From the NCBI RefSeq assembly GCF_018069805.1, contig NZ_JAGPYN010000003.1, positions 124,001 through 188,000 of the forward strand: a stretch of DNA of 64,000 nt, in the 5' to 3' direction. Source of the stretch: Pseudoalteromonas ostreae (lineage in GTDB: Bacteria; Pseudomonadota; Gammaproteobacteria; Enterobacterales; Alteromonadaceae). Positions 28,781-36,725 of this stretch are shown here, in pieces. The stretch's first letter is position 1. Each line of letters begins with the position of its first letter. The notes under the pieces were generated by a model. The model searched no databases. It worked only from the letters and a program-made list of their open reading frames with translations, and was not told the DNA's origin. A program made the translations under genes and the position numbers.

Positions 28781-30967
28781 ATGAGCTTTGAAGTCGATGA
28801 AGATATTTTACAAGATTTTCTAGTAGAGGCTGGAGAAATTCTTGAGCTTTTGTCAGAACAGCTGGTGGAGCTTGAAAATAACCCAGATGATACCGAATTA
28901 CTCAATGCAATTTTCCGTGGCTTTCATACGGTAAAAGGCGGTGCAGGCTTTTTAAGCATGACTGAACTAGTTGATGCTTGCCATGGTGCAGAGAATGTTT
29001 TTGATTTACTGCGCCAAGGTGTCCGTAAGGTTAATTCTGAGCTGATGGATGTGATCTTGCAAGCACTCGATACTATTAACGAAATGTTTGCCACTATCCA
29101 AAGCAGAGAAAAGCCAGAACCTGCAAATCCAGAATTACTCGCTGTTTTACATAAATTGGGATTGCCACCAACTGCTGAAGAATTAACTGGCAGTGATGAG
29201 CCTGTAGACGATACCCCAGTTGTTGATGCTGATACTATCTTAGATGATTCTGACGATCCATTTGCGTTAGACTCATTATTTGATGGTCAAATTGACAGTG
29301 ATCAAAAAGATGTTCAAATCGATGAGATATCAGAAGATGAATTTGAAAGTCTGCTTGATGAGCTTCACGGTAAAGGACAAAGTCCTATAACCTCAACTGC
29401 AGCTGTCAGCAATGAGTCATCAAATAGTGATATCACTGATGACGAGTTTGATAATTTATTAGATGAATTACATGGTGTTGGTAGTTTTGGTTCGGTCAGC
29501 AATAAAGAAACTGCAGATAATGAGAATACTGCAGATAAACCGGTTTCAACGCCGCCAGAACCGGTTAAAAGTAATGGCCCAGATGAAATCAGCGATGATG
29601 AATTTGAAGCTTTACTTGATGAATTACACGGTAAAGGCAGTGCACCACAAGTTGATACTGAATCAACACCAGCTCAAAAACCATTACCACCCTCAGCTCC
29701 TGTTGCTGCAGTTAAACCTGCCCCCAAACCGGCAGTGACTGAGCCTGTGAAAGTGGCTGAAAAGCCAGCTCCAGCAGCTGCGAAAAAACCAGCCCCCCCA
29801 CAAGCTGATACGACAGTGCGTGTTGATACAAAGCGACTTGATCAGATAATGAATATGGTCGGGGAGCTTGTGCTAGTGCGCAATCGTTTAGTTAGTTTAG
29901 CGACCAATACAGAAAGTGAAGCGATGGGGAAAGCCATTTCAAACCTTGATGTAGTAACTGCGGACTTGCAAGGTGCGGTGATGAAAACGCGGATGCAACC
30001 GATCAAGAAAGTGTTTGGTCGCTTCCCTCGCGTTGTACGTGATTTAGCCCGCAGTTTGAAAAAAGACATCAATTTATTGCTTGTGGGTGAAGAAACTGAT
30101 TTAGATAAAAACTTAGTTGAGGCACTGGCAGATCCTTTAGTTCACTTGGTGCGTAACTCTGTAGACCATGGTATTGAAATGCCTGATGTACGTGAAGCAG
30201 CAGGTAAAACAAGAGCAGGGACTGTAACTTTATCAGCATCTCAAGAAGGTGATCATATTTTGCTTACCATTCGTGATGATGGTGCAGGTATGGACCCAGA
30301 AAAGCTGAAAAAAATAGCAATTAGTAAAGGAGTGCTTGATCACGAGCAAGCAGCTCGGTTATCGGATACAGAAGCCTATAACCTTATCTTTGCGCCAGGC
30401 TTTTCAACCAAAGAACAGATATCTGATATTTCGGGTCGTGGTGTGGGTATGGATGTTGTGAAAACCAAAATCACCCAACTAAATGGTTCTGTAAGTATTC
30501 AATCTGAGCTTGGTGTAGGCACCATTTTAGAAATTAAAGTGCCGTTAACGTTGGCTATATTGCCGACACTGATGGTTGTTGTCGGCGAGCAAACATTTGC
30601 ATTACCACTGGCTGGTGTTAATGAAATATTCCATTTGGATCTAACTAAAACGAATGTAGTTGATGGTCAATTAACTATAATTGTCCGTAAGAAAGCATTA
30701 CCTTTATTTTACTTAGAGCATTGGTTGGTTAAGGGGGCCGACAGATCATTGCGCAAAGCTCAAGGCCATGTTGTGATTGTACAAATCGGTACGCAGCAAG
30801 TTGGTTTTGTAGTAGATTCATTAATTGGTCAAGAAGAAGTTGTTATCAAACCGCTTGATGCGTTATTACAAGGGACCCCAGGTATGGCAGGCGCAACAAT
30901 CACGTCTGATGGTGGTATAGCGCTGATCTTAGATGTTCCAAACCTGTTAAAGAATTACGCAGGTTAG
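28781..30967 (+). CDS. cheA: Chemotaxis histidine kinase CheA with triplicated linker motif
   Basis: Kinase of the chemosensory array, 728 residues. The P1 domain has phospho-accepting His49 (FHTVKGGAGF). The dimerisation domain begins near 345 (RLDQIMNMVGELVLVRNRL). The ATPase has the N box NSVDHGIE, G1 DDGAGMD and GRGVGMDVV, and the C-terminal CheW-like domain ends LLKNYAG. In the linker where P2 usually lies, a motif I-(S/T)-(D/E)-DEF-x2-LLDELHG recurs three times, at about residues 181-198, 217-234 and 267-285, in an acidic then Pro/Ala-rich setting. This may be the array-localising region reported for Vibrio CheA that meets ParP/ParC. Confidence 0.96.
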   Translation: MSFEVDEDILQDFLVEAGEILELLSEQLVELENNPDDTELLNAIFRGFHTVKGGAGFLSMTELVDACHGAENVFDLLRQGVRKVNSELMDVILQALDTINEMFATIQSREKPEPANPELLAVLHKLGLPPTAEELTGSDEPVDDTPVVDADTILDDSDDPFALDSLFDGQIDSDQKDVQIDEISEDEFESLLDELHGKGQSPITSTAAVSNESSNSDITDDEFDNLLDELHGVGSFGSVSNKETADNENTADKPVSTPPEPVKSNGPDEISDDEFEALLDELHGKGSAPQVDTESTPAQKPLPPSAPVAAVKPAPKPAVTEPVKVAEKPAPAAAKKPAPPQADTTVRVDTKRLDQIMNMVGELVLVRNRLVSLATNTESEAMGKAISNLDVVTADLQGAVMKTRMQPIKKVFGRFPRVVRDLARSLKKDINLLLVGEETDLDKNLVEALADPLVHLVRNSVDHGIEMPDVREAAGKTRAGTVTLSASQEGDHILLTIRDDGAGMDPEKLKKIAISKGVLDHEQAARLSDTEAYNLIFAPGFSTKEQISDISGRGVGMDVVKTKITQLNGSVSIQSELGVGTILEIKVPLTLAILPTLMVVVGEQTFALPLAGVNEIFHLDLTKTNVVDGQLTIIVRKKALPLFYLEHWLVKGADRSLRKAQGHVVIVQIGTQQVGFVVDSLIGQEEVVIKPLDALLQGTPGMAGATITSDGGIALILDVPNLLKNYAG

Positions 30968-30984
30968 TCCAATCTTTATCCTAA

Positions 30985-31010
30985 TGTGAGAGTTTGATAC
31001 GGCTCTCACA
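30985..31010. repeat. Inverted repeat between cheA and cheB
   Basis: TGTGAGAG (30985-30992) and CTCTCACA (31003-31010) are perfect 8-bp arms with a 10-base loop in the 62-base cheA-cheB gap. No T run follows. It may be an mRNA structure that alters cheB expression relative to cheA. The arm spacing is wrong for a CRP site. Confidence 0.5.
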
Positions 31011-31029
31011 GAAAAATTTAACATAGAGT

Positions 31030-32169
31030 ATGCCAATGGCAGTTAAAGTTTTAGTTGTTGATGATTCAAGTTTCTTTCGCCGCAGAGTAAGCGAAATACT
31101 CGAGCAAGATAAAGATATTGAAGTAATTGGTTTTGCAGTAAATGGCAGAGAAGCGGTAGACAAAACCAATCAACTACGTCCTGATGTAATCACTATGGAT
31201 GTTGAAATGCCTGTGCTTGATGGTATTAGCGCTGTAAAAGAAATCATGGCAGCCAATCCAACCCCAATTCTGATGTTTTCTTCCTTGACTCGTGATGGTG
31301 CAACAGCAACCTTAGACGCACTTGATGCTGGCGCTTTAGATTTTTTACCGAAAAAATTTGAAGATATTGCTCGTAATAATGAAGATGCGATTAAGTTATT
31401 ACAAAATAAAGTAAAAGAAATAGGACGCAAACGTCTATCAAGCTTTAACAGGCCGATACCTTCACCGCCAGTGGCGCCAACTTCTACAGCAACCAGCTCT
31501 CGGCCTGCAATTACTCAGCCGGATAGAAGTTTTAACCGCAGCGTTGCCCCCTCTACAGGTACGGCGGCGACTGTTCGCGCCTCAGGGAAAAAATATCAAA
31601 TTGTTGCCATTGGCACCTCTACCGGTGGGCCGGTTGCACTACAGACTATTTTGACTCAGTTACCAGCTAATTTCCCACACCCTATTTTGTTAATCCAGCA
31701 TATGCCAGCAGCGTTTACTCCTGCATTTGCAGCTCGTTTAAATGGTTTGTGTAAAATAAAAGTAAAAGAAGCACAACAAGGCGATCGATTAATGCCTGGC
31801 GTCGCTTACCTTGCTCCGGGGGGGCAACAAATGCTGGTTGAGGGACGAGGCGGAAATCGTACTTTACGTGTTTTTGAAGACGACAGTGCTCGGATCACTT
31901 ATAAGCCGAGTGTTGACATTACGTTTGCTAGTACAGCTAAATCGTTCCAAGGTGATGTATTAGCTGTGGTACTTACTGGGATGGGGGCTGATGGGCGAGA
32001 TGGCGCAAGAATGCTCAAACAAGCTGGCGCCACTATTTGGGCGCAAGATGAAAAAACCTGTGTGGTATACGGTATGCCACAGGCGGTAGCTAACGCAGGG
32101 TTATCGTCTGCAAGTATAGCACTTGAAGAGGTTGCTAATCGGTTAGTTCGAGAGATTGGTTGTGGATAA
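31030..32169 (+). CDS. cheB: Chemoreceptor methylesterase CheB
   Basis: Demethylates and deamidates chemoreceptors after phosphorylation by CheA; 379 residues. The receiver domain has Asp57 (ITMDVEMP). A Pro/Thr-rich linker (about 140-185) precedes the esterase domain with nucleophile Ser in [10 protein letters not shown] (near 196), His in IQHMPAAFT and Asp in [15 protein letters not shown] codons at 31030 and 31036 are both possible starts. It overlaps the next gene by 8 bases. CheR is not in the window. Confidence 0.96.
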   Translation: MPMAVKVLVVDDSSFFRRRVSEILEQDKDIEVIGFAVNGREAVDKTNQLRPDVITMDVEMPVLDGISAVKEIMAANPTPILMFSSLTRDGATATLDALDAGALDFLPKKFEDIARNNEDAIKLLQNKVKEIGRKRLSSFNRPIPSPPVAPTSTATSSRPAITQPDRSFNRSVAPSTGTAATVRASGKKYQIVAIGTSTGGPVALQTILTQLPANFPHPILLIQHMPAAFTPAFAARLNGLCKIKVKEAQQGDRLMPGVAYLAPGGQQMLVEGRGGNRTLRVFEDDSARITYKPSVDITFASTAKSFQGDVLAVVLTGMGADGRDGARMLKQAGATIWAQDEKTCVVYGMPQAVANAGLSSASIALEEVANRLVREIGCG

Positions 32170-32926
32170 ATTGTCATTTCTAGGCCTGTTCGTTGCACTT
32201 TTGGCGATTGGGTATGGTTACTCACTAGAAGGTGGAATTGTAAGCGCGTTATTTAACGGTCCGGCATTAATTATTGTATTGGGTGGTACGTTAGGTGCTG
32301 TAATGCTACAAACATCAGCAAATACGTTTAATAAAGCACTAAGGATCAGTCATTGGGTGTTTTTCCCGCCAAGTTATGATATCGACAGAGCAATTGAGCA
32401 AGTTAAAAGTTGGTCACAAAAAGCTCGCCAAGAAGGGTATTTAGCGCTTGAAGAAGTAGCATTAACGCATTTAGACCCATACGTTGCCAAAGGGTTGAGT
32501 TTACTGATTGATGGCAATAGTGAGCAAAAACTCAGAGACACACTAGAAATTGATTTGTTGCTAGAAAGAGAGCGGCTGCTTGAAGCCAGTCGAGTGTATG
32601 AGGCGTTAGGCGGTTACAGTCCTACTATCGGTATATTAGGCGCAGTGCTTGGTCTGATCCAGGCGATGTCATTTATTACTGAGCCTGAAAAGCTAGGTGC
32701 AGGGGTTGCGACAGCTTTTCTTGCAACCATTTATGGGGTTGGTTTAGCAAACTTACTGTTTTTACCCATGGCTAATAAGCTAAAACAACAAGTAGAACAA
32801 AAGATGCTGTTTCATGAGTTATTAGCTGAAGGAATTATTGCCATGAGCCAAGGTGATAGCCCTGTCAATATTGAGCTGAAACTTGAAGCGTATCGTGTTG
32901 AGCGTCCAAGTCAGCTACAAGAATAA
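32162..32926 (+). CDS. motC: MotA/MotC-like flagellar stator protein
   Basis: MotA/TolQ/ExbB-type proton-channel protein, 254 residues, with about four membrane helices. [20 protein letters not shown] and [17 protein letters not shown] are the conserved helices 3 and 4 with the flanking cytoplasmic loop. I choose GTG at 32162 (MDKLSFLGL), 7 bases after GAGAG and inside the end of cheB; an in-frame TTG lies two codons earlier. Paired with the MotB-like gene downstream, as motC-motD in the Pseudomonas chemotaxis operon. The symbol is by position and similarity; ion specificity cannot be told. Confidence 0.85.
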   Translation: MDKLSFLGLFVALLAIGYGYSLEGGIVSALFNGPALIIVLGGTLGAVMLQTSANTFNKALRISHWVFFPPSYDIDRAIEQVKSWSQKARQEGYLALEEVALTHLDPYVAKGLSLLIDGNSEQKLRDTLEIDLLLERERLLEASRVYEALGGYSPTIGILGAVLGLIQAMSFITEPEKLGAGVATAFLATIYGVGLANLLFLPMANKLKQQVEQKMLFHELLAEGIIAMSQGDSPVNIELKLEAYRVERPSQLQE

Positions 32927-32931
32927 CTATT

Positions 32932-33894
32932 ATGATGCGCCGTCGACTTCGTCATCCATCGATCAAAAATCAGCATACTGAACGTTGGCTAGTGTCATAC
33001 GCTGATTACATGACGATTATGTTTGCATTTTTTGTAGTGATGTATGCCATTGCGATTAATAAAGAAGAAAGCTTCCAAATCTTATCGGACTCGTTAGAGC
33101 AGGTTTTTGACAAATCGGCTCGTCAGTATAGCCAAGAAGGTCAAGGTGTGACGGGTACTGGTTTATTAACTGATAGAGTAACCCCAGAAAAAGAACTGCT
33201 GTTTGGTGAGAGTATTCAAAAGCAAGAAGCAGGCCCTGAGTTACTGGATGGGCAAAGTGATACCAGTCACATAAAACAAAAACACTTAGGCAAACCTTTA
33301 GATAGCTTATTAACTAAATTACAATCAGCCTTGCTTGATGAAATACGCGATGGCGAAGCAAGTTTAGAGTTGCATCAAGACTGGTTGATCATTGAATTAA
33401 GCTCAGGAATGTTATTTTCTAGTGGCAGTGCGGTGGCGCATCAACGTGCGAAAGCAGTGATAAAATTAGTGAACGATATCATTGCCCCTGTAGATAACTA
33501 TGTCAGAGTGCGTGGCTATACAGATAATAAAACGATTAGAAATGAAATGTTTCGTTCCAATTGGGAGCTGTCAGTAGCCCGAGCAACCTCGATGTTAGTG
33601 GAGCTTGAGGCCTTGGGAATTAATCCAGCTCGCATGGCTATAGAAGGTTATGGGCAATATTCTCCATTTGCAGATAATAGCACCGAACAAGGTCGAGCAG
33701 AGAATCGTAAAGTGGTGGTGGCGTTATCTAAATATGGTTTACCGCCAGAGCCAGAAGTAAGTGCTGACTCTGATATACAGCAACTAATATCAGAGCCGCA
33801 ACCAATTGAGTTGCCAAGTGATGATAACACCATTAAAGTGATCCAACTCCCACACGGTGGTATACGAATTACAACGCGCAACGAACAAGAATAA
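32932..33894 (+). CDS. motD: MotB/MotD-like flagellar stator protein
   Basis: Stator partner of 320 residues. One membrane helix near residues 24-44 follows the MotB signature WLVSYADYMTIMFAFFVVMY, which contains the ion-binding Asp. A plug and linker (about 60-130) and a C-terminal OmpA-like peptidoglycan-binding domain follow (RVRGYTDN and EGYGQYSPFADN with ENRKVVV), plus a tail of about 50 residues. Here a second stator set would be expected elsewhere (motAB or pomAB), as in Pseudomonas. Confidence 0.87.
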   Translation: MMRRRLRHPSIKNQHTERWLVSYADYMTIMFAFFVVMYAIAINKEESFQILSDSLEQVFDKSARQYSQEGQGVTGTGLLTDRVTPEKELLFGESIQKQEAGPELLDGQSDTSHIKQKHLGKPLDSLLTKLQSALLDEIRDGEASLELHQDWLIIELSSGMLFSSGSAVAHQRAKAVIKLVNDIIAPVDNYVRVRGYTDNKTIRNEMFRSNWELSVARATSMLVELEALGINPARMAIEGYGQYSPFADNSTEQGRAENRKVVVALSKYGLPPEPEVSADSDIQQLISEPQPIELPSDDNTIKVIQLPHGGIRITTRNEQE

Positions 33895-33902
33895 GGTGTG
33901 AT

Positions 33903-34673
33903 GTGAAAGTTTGGACAGTAGCAAATCAAAAAGGTGGTGTAGGGAAAACGACCACGGCGGTGAGCTTAGCTGGTATATTAGCGCTGCAAGGAAAGCGAGT
34001 ATTACTGATTGATACCGATCCTCATGCATCATTAACGTATTATTTTGGCATTGATTCAGAAGATTTAGAAGTCAGTGTGTATGATATATTTGCCCGTGGA
34101 AACAGCATGGCAAGTGAAGAAATATTGCAAGCTTTGTGTCCATCGAACATAGATAACTTAGATATTCTTCCTGCAACGATGGCAATCGCAACACTTGACC
34201 GCAGTATGGGTAATAAAACCGGAATGGGGCTGATCTTAAAAAAAGCCTTAGCAAAAATTAGTGAGCATTATGATTACGCTATTTTAGACTGTCCGCCAGT
34301 GTTAGGTGTCTTAATGGTTAACGCATTGGCAGCAAGTGAGCGTATTTTAGTGCCAGTACAAACTGAGTTTTTAGCACTGAAAGGGCTTGACCGAATGATG
34401 CGGACCATGGAATTAATGCAAAGCTCGCAATCAAAGCAATATCAATATACCATAATCCCTACAATGTATGATAAGCGCACCAATGCATCCCTTGAAGCAT
34501 ATAAGACATTACAGCAAACGTACCAAGAAAAAGTATGGCCAGGGGTAATACCCGTAGACACTAAGTTCCGTGATGCAAGTTTAGCTCAACAAGTACCGAT
34601 TCAGTATTGTCCACGCTCAAGAGGTGTTTATGCTTATCGCGCATTACTCGATTATTTGATTGAACAAGGTTAA
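33903..34673 (+). CDS. parC: ParA-like ATPase ParC for polar chemotaxis arrays
   Basis: ParA/Soj-family ATPase, 256 residues, with the deviant Walker A KGGVGKTT at about 10-17, DTDPHASLTYYFG and the DCPPVLGVLMVNAL stretch. It has no ParB partner here; its position between stator and CheW-type genes identifies it as the ParC type that recruits chemosensory arrays to the pole in Vibrio. The start is GTG at 33903 with AAGG upstream. parP follows after 3 bases. Confidence 0.9.
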   Translation: MKVWTVANQKGGVGKTTTAVSLAGILALQGKRVLLIDTDPHASLTYYFGIDSEDLEVSVYDIFARGNSMASEEILQALCPSNIDNLDILPATMAIATLDRSMGNKTGMGLILKKALAKISEHYDYAILDCPPVLGVLMVNALAASERILVPVQTEFLALKGLDRMMRTMELMQSSQSKQYQYTIIPTMYDKRTNASLEAYKTLQQTYQEKVWPGVIPVDTKFRDASLAQQVPIQYCPRSRGVYAYRALLDYLIEQG

Positions 34674-34676
34674 TAA

Positions 34677-35462
34677 ATGAGTAAGCAATTATTTGCTAAT
34701 GAAAAAGTAATGACCCAGTACTTGGGGGCTTTACTGTGCGAAGACGATGAGTCAACAGACTTACACCCAGTTGCAAAATTACTCGAACAAGTTCCATCCA
34801 CAGAAAGTAGTAATAAAATGCCACTCAAGGCGTCGCAGCAAACCATTGTACAGCCAAACGCACTTGATGAGCCAAAGACTAGTATTGAGGAAGAAATACC
34901 CGCGCTCCTTGAGAAACCACAGATCCAAGCTAATATCAAAGATATAGCTAAAGTAAACGAGCAGTTAAATACGGCTGAAGACAAAACACCTTTACAACGC
35001 CAAGACGATTATTTTGATGGCGAGTTTCAGGCGTTATTCTTTGAAGTTGCAGGGCTTACCCTCGCTGTACCATTAAAAGCACTAGGTGGTATTCATCAAT
35101 TAGGTGAAGTCAATCAGCTTTTTGGGAAACCGAAGTGGTTTAAAGGGGTGATGCTAAATCGTGATGAAAATCTTAATGTAGTAGATACTGCTCGCTGGGT
35201 GATGCCAGAAAAGTATACCCAAGAGTTAGAAGACAAACTAAACTACCAATATTTAATTACTTTAGGTAATAGCCAATGGGGATTGTTGGCTGAAAAGCTA
35301 GTTAATAACATTACACTATGCAGTGAAGATGTAAAATGGCGAGCTAAAAGTGGCAAGCGGCCTTGGCTTGCAGGTGTGATTAAAGAAAAAATGTGTGCCT
35401 TAATTGATGTGCAAAGCTTAGGTCAATTATTAGAGCAAGGGTTAGATAGCCGCGACCAGTAA
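34677..35462 (+). CDS. parP: CheW-like array-tethering protein ParP
   Basis: 261 residues. The N-terminal 110 residues are variable, acidic and Pro/Gln-containing. The rest is a CheW-like domain (FFEVAGLTLAVPLKALGGI, then KGVMLNRDENLNVVDTARW and WGLLAEKLVNNITL). In Vibrio, ParP ties CheA and receptors to ParC and stabilises the array. The gene order motC-motD-parC-parP-cheW supports the call. Distinct from the true CheW that follows. Confidence 0.87.
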   Translation: MSKQLFANEKVMTQYLGALLCEDDESTDLHPVAKLLEQVPSTESSNKMPLKASQQTIVQPNALDEPKTSIEEEIPALLEKPQIQANIKDIAKVNEQLNTAEDKTPLQRQDDYFDGEFQALFFEVAGLTLAVPLKALGGIHQLGEVNQLFGKPKWFKGVMLNRDENLNVVDTARWVMPEKYTQELEDKLNYQYLITLGNSQWGLLAEKLVNNITLCSEDVKWRAKSGKRPWLAGVIKEKMCALIDVQSLGQLLEQGLDSRDQ

Positions 35463-35481
35463 CGATATTTGGAGTAATAAC

Positions 35482-35979
35482 ATGAGTGAACAAAGATTAT
35501 TATCAAGCAGTAAAAATACCGATGGCAATGATGAAGTGTTGCAATGGGTAACTTTTAAGCTTGAATCAGAAACCTATGGTGTGAATGTAATGCAAGTGCA
35601 AGAGATTTTGCGTTACACAGAAATTGCTCCAGTACCAGGTGCTCCAAGCTATGTTTTAGGAATTATTAACTTACGTGGCAACGTTGTAACAGTGATAGAT
35701 ACGCGTGCACGATTTGGCTTGATGTCTGCAGAAGCAACTGATAATTCTCGCGTATTGATCATTGAAGCTGAAGAGCAAGTTATTGGTATCTTAGCTGATA
35801 GTGTAGCTGAAGTGGTTTATTTACGTAGCTCAGAAATTGACAGTGCACCTAATATTGGTACTGAAGAGAGTGCTAAATTTATTCAAGGTGTGAGTAATCG
35901 TGATGGTGAATTATTGATTTTAGTTGATTTAAATAAACTACTAAACGATGAAGAGTGGGATGAATTGAGCGGTTTATAA
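35482..35979 (+). CDS. cheW: Chemotaxis coupling protein CheW
   Basis: Links receptors and CheA; 165 residues. The full CheW fold is visible: VTFKLESETYGVNVMQVQEI, VPGAPSYVLGIINLRGNVV and VIDTRARFGL, then a second barrel ending LILVDLNKLL. The N-terminus has about 20 extra residues rich in Ser and Asn. Preceded by GGAG at suitable spacing. 19 bases after parP. Confidence 0.95.
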   Translation: MSEQRLLSSSKNTDGNDEVLQWVTFKLESETYGVNVMQVQEILRYTEIAPVPGAPSYVLGIINLRGNVVTVIDTRARFGLMSAEATDNSRVLIIEAEEQVIGILADSVAEVVYLRSSEIDSAPNIGTEESAKFIQGVSNRDGELLILVDLNKLLNDEEWDELSGL

Positions 35980-35995
35980 CGCTTACGGAAAAACT

Positions 35996-36400
35996 ATGTT
36001 GTTATACTCGTTGCTTGGAGTCTCAATTGTACTGGTATTAGTATGCTTGGGATTAATTTTTATCAATAATAATAAGCACGCTGCAGCATTAAAAAGTAAA
36101 ATACTGCAACTGCAAGAAACTCAACAACAACTCAGTATTTTACGCAGTGAAGTCGCAGAAATGCGCACCGGTATGCTCAGTATTGGTAAGCGCTTAGTTG
36201 CTGTAGAGCAGAAAAATAAAGAGTTAGCGCAATTACAAGATGCGCAAAAGTATGACGATCCAGATGCGAAGATTTATTCTCGAGCAGTGAAAATGGTTGA
36301 GTTAGGTGCAGATATTGAAGAGATCATTCGAGAGTGTGAACTTCCGCGTGCCGAAGCAGAATTATTAATGTCGTTACATCATCAAAAGGGCGCGAATTAG
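35996..36400 (+). CDS. DUF2802 protein following cheW
   Basis: 134 residues. One N-terminal membrane helix (about 3-24), a coiled coil (about 28-85, Gln/Leu/Glu-rich), then a conserved-looking end IYSRAVKMVELGADIEEIIRECELPRAEAELLMSLH (described in two parts) that resembles a small helix-turn-helix. Genes of this type follow cheW in many polar-flagellated gammaproteobacteria; from memory the family is DUF2802 and its function is unknown. The stop codon lies inside the hairpin that ends the operon. Confidence 0.8.
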   Translation: MLLYSLLGVSIVLVLVCLGLIFINNNKHAAALKSKILQLQETQQQLSILRSEVAEMRTGMLSIGKRLVAVEQKNKELAQLQDAQKYDDPDAKIYSRAVKMVELGADIEEIIRECELPRAEAELLMSLHHQKGAN

Positions 36401-36416
36401 CGCCTTTTACTTTTTA
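36384..36416 (+). terminator. Terminator of the chemotaxis operon
   Basis: AAAAGGGCGC (36384-36393) pairs with GCGCCTTTT (36400-36408) with one bulged G, followed by AC and TTTTT. The loop contains the end of the DUF2802 gene. Transcripts from the convergent FliK-like/FlhB-like genes may also stop here. Confidence 0.7.
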
Positions 36417-36722
36417 CGCCTGAATATTTAACTTGCCTTGAAAGTCTTGCCAGCCTGGTGGAAATTTACCTCGCAGTACATATGAAAAAGCAATCAGTTC
36501 GGCAATCACATAATACAGTTCTCTTGGGATCTCTTCGCCAAGCTCTAAATGCGATAACGTTTTAGCCAAAGCTTCATCTTTGTGGATCAAAATTCCTTTT
36601 TCTTCTGCGGCTTTAATGATCTCTTCTGCGAGCTCACCAAACCCTTTACTACTGACTGTAGGAGTGCGACCGGCTTCGTAAACTAAACCAATTGCAGACT
36701 TATGTTTTGGTATCTCACTCAT
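36414..36722 (-). CDS. Stand-alone FlhB C-terminal-domain protein
   Basis: 102 residues that align along their length with the part of FlhB after the NPTH cleavage site. It has SAIGLVYEAGRTPTVSSKG where FlhB has ALKYDTERAGAPILVAKG, and ELGEEIPRELYYVIAELIAF where FlhB has EVGEQIPDQLFTAVAQVLAY. It lacks NPTH and any membrane segment. Proteins of this kind (FlhB-like, FhlB or YlqH type) can replace the FlhB C-domain in some bacteria. It lies 3 bases after the FliK-like gene, the class of protein that acts on FlhB, so the two probably work together in substrate switching. Confidence 0.85.
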   Translation of the reverse strand: MSEIPKHKSAIGLVYEAGRTPTVSSKGFGELAEEIIKAAEEKGILIHKDEALAKTLSHLELGEEIPRELYYVIAELIAFSYVLRGKFPPGWQDFQGKLNIQA

Positions 36723-36725
36723 GGT

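Noticed and set aside
30985..31010. CRP site between cheA and cheB
   Set aside because: TGTGA and TCACA halves are present but separated by far more than the 6 bases CRP needs.
32162..34673. ParA gene as part of a chromosome or plasmid partition locus
   Set aside because: No ParB gene or parS-like repeats; the neighbours are stator and CheW-type genes, which fits the ParC chemotaxis type.
36414..36722. Broken remnant of flhB
   Set aside because: The frame is intact with its own start, is paired with a FliK-like gene, and a full flhB exists at 21171; it is better read as a separate functional gene.
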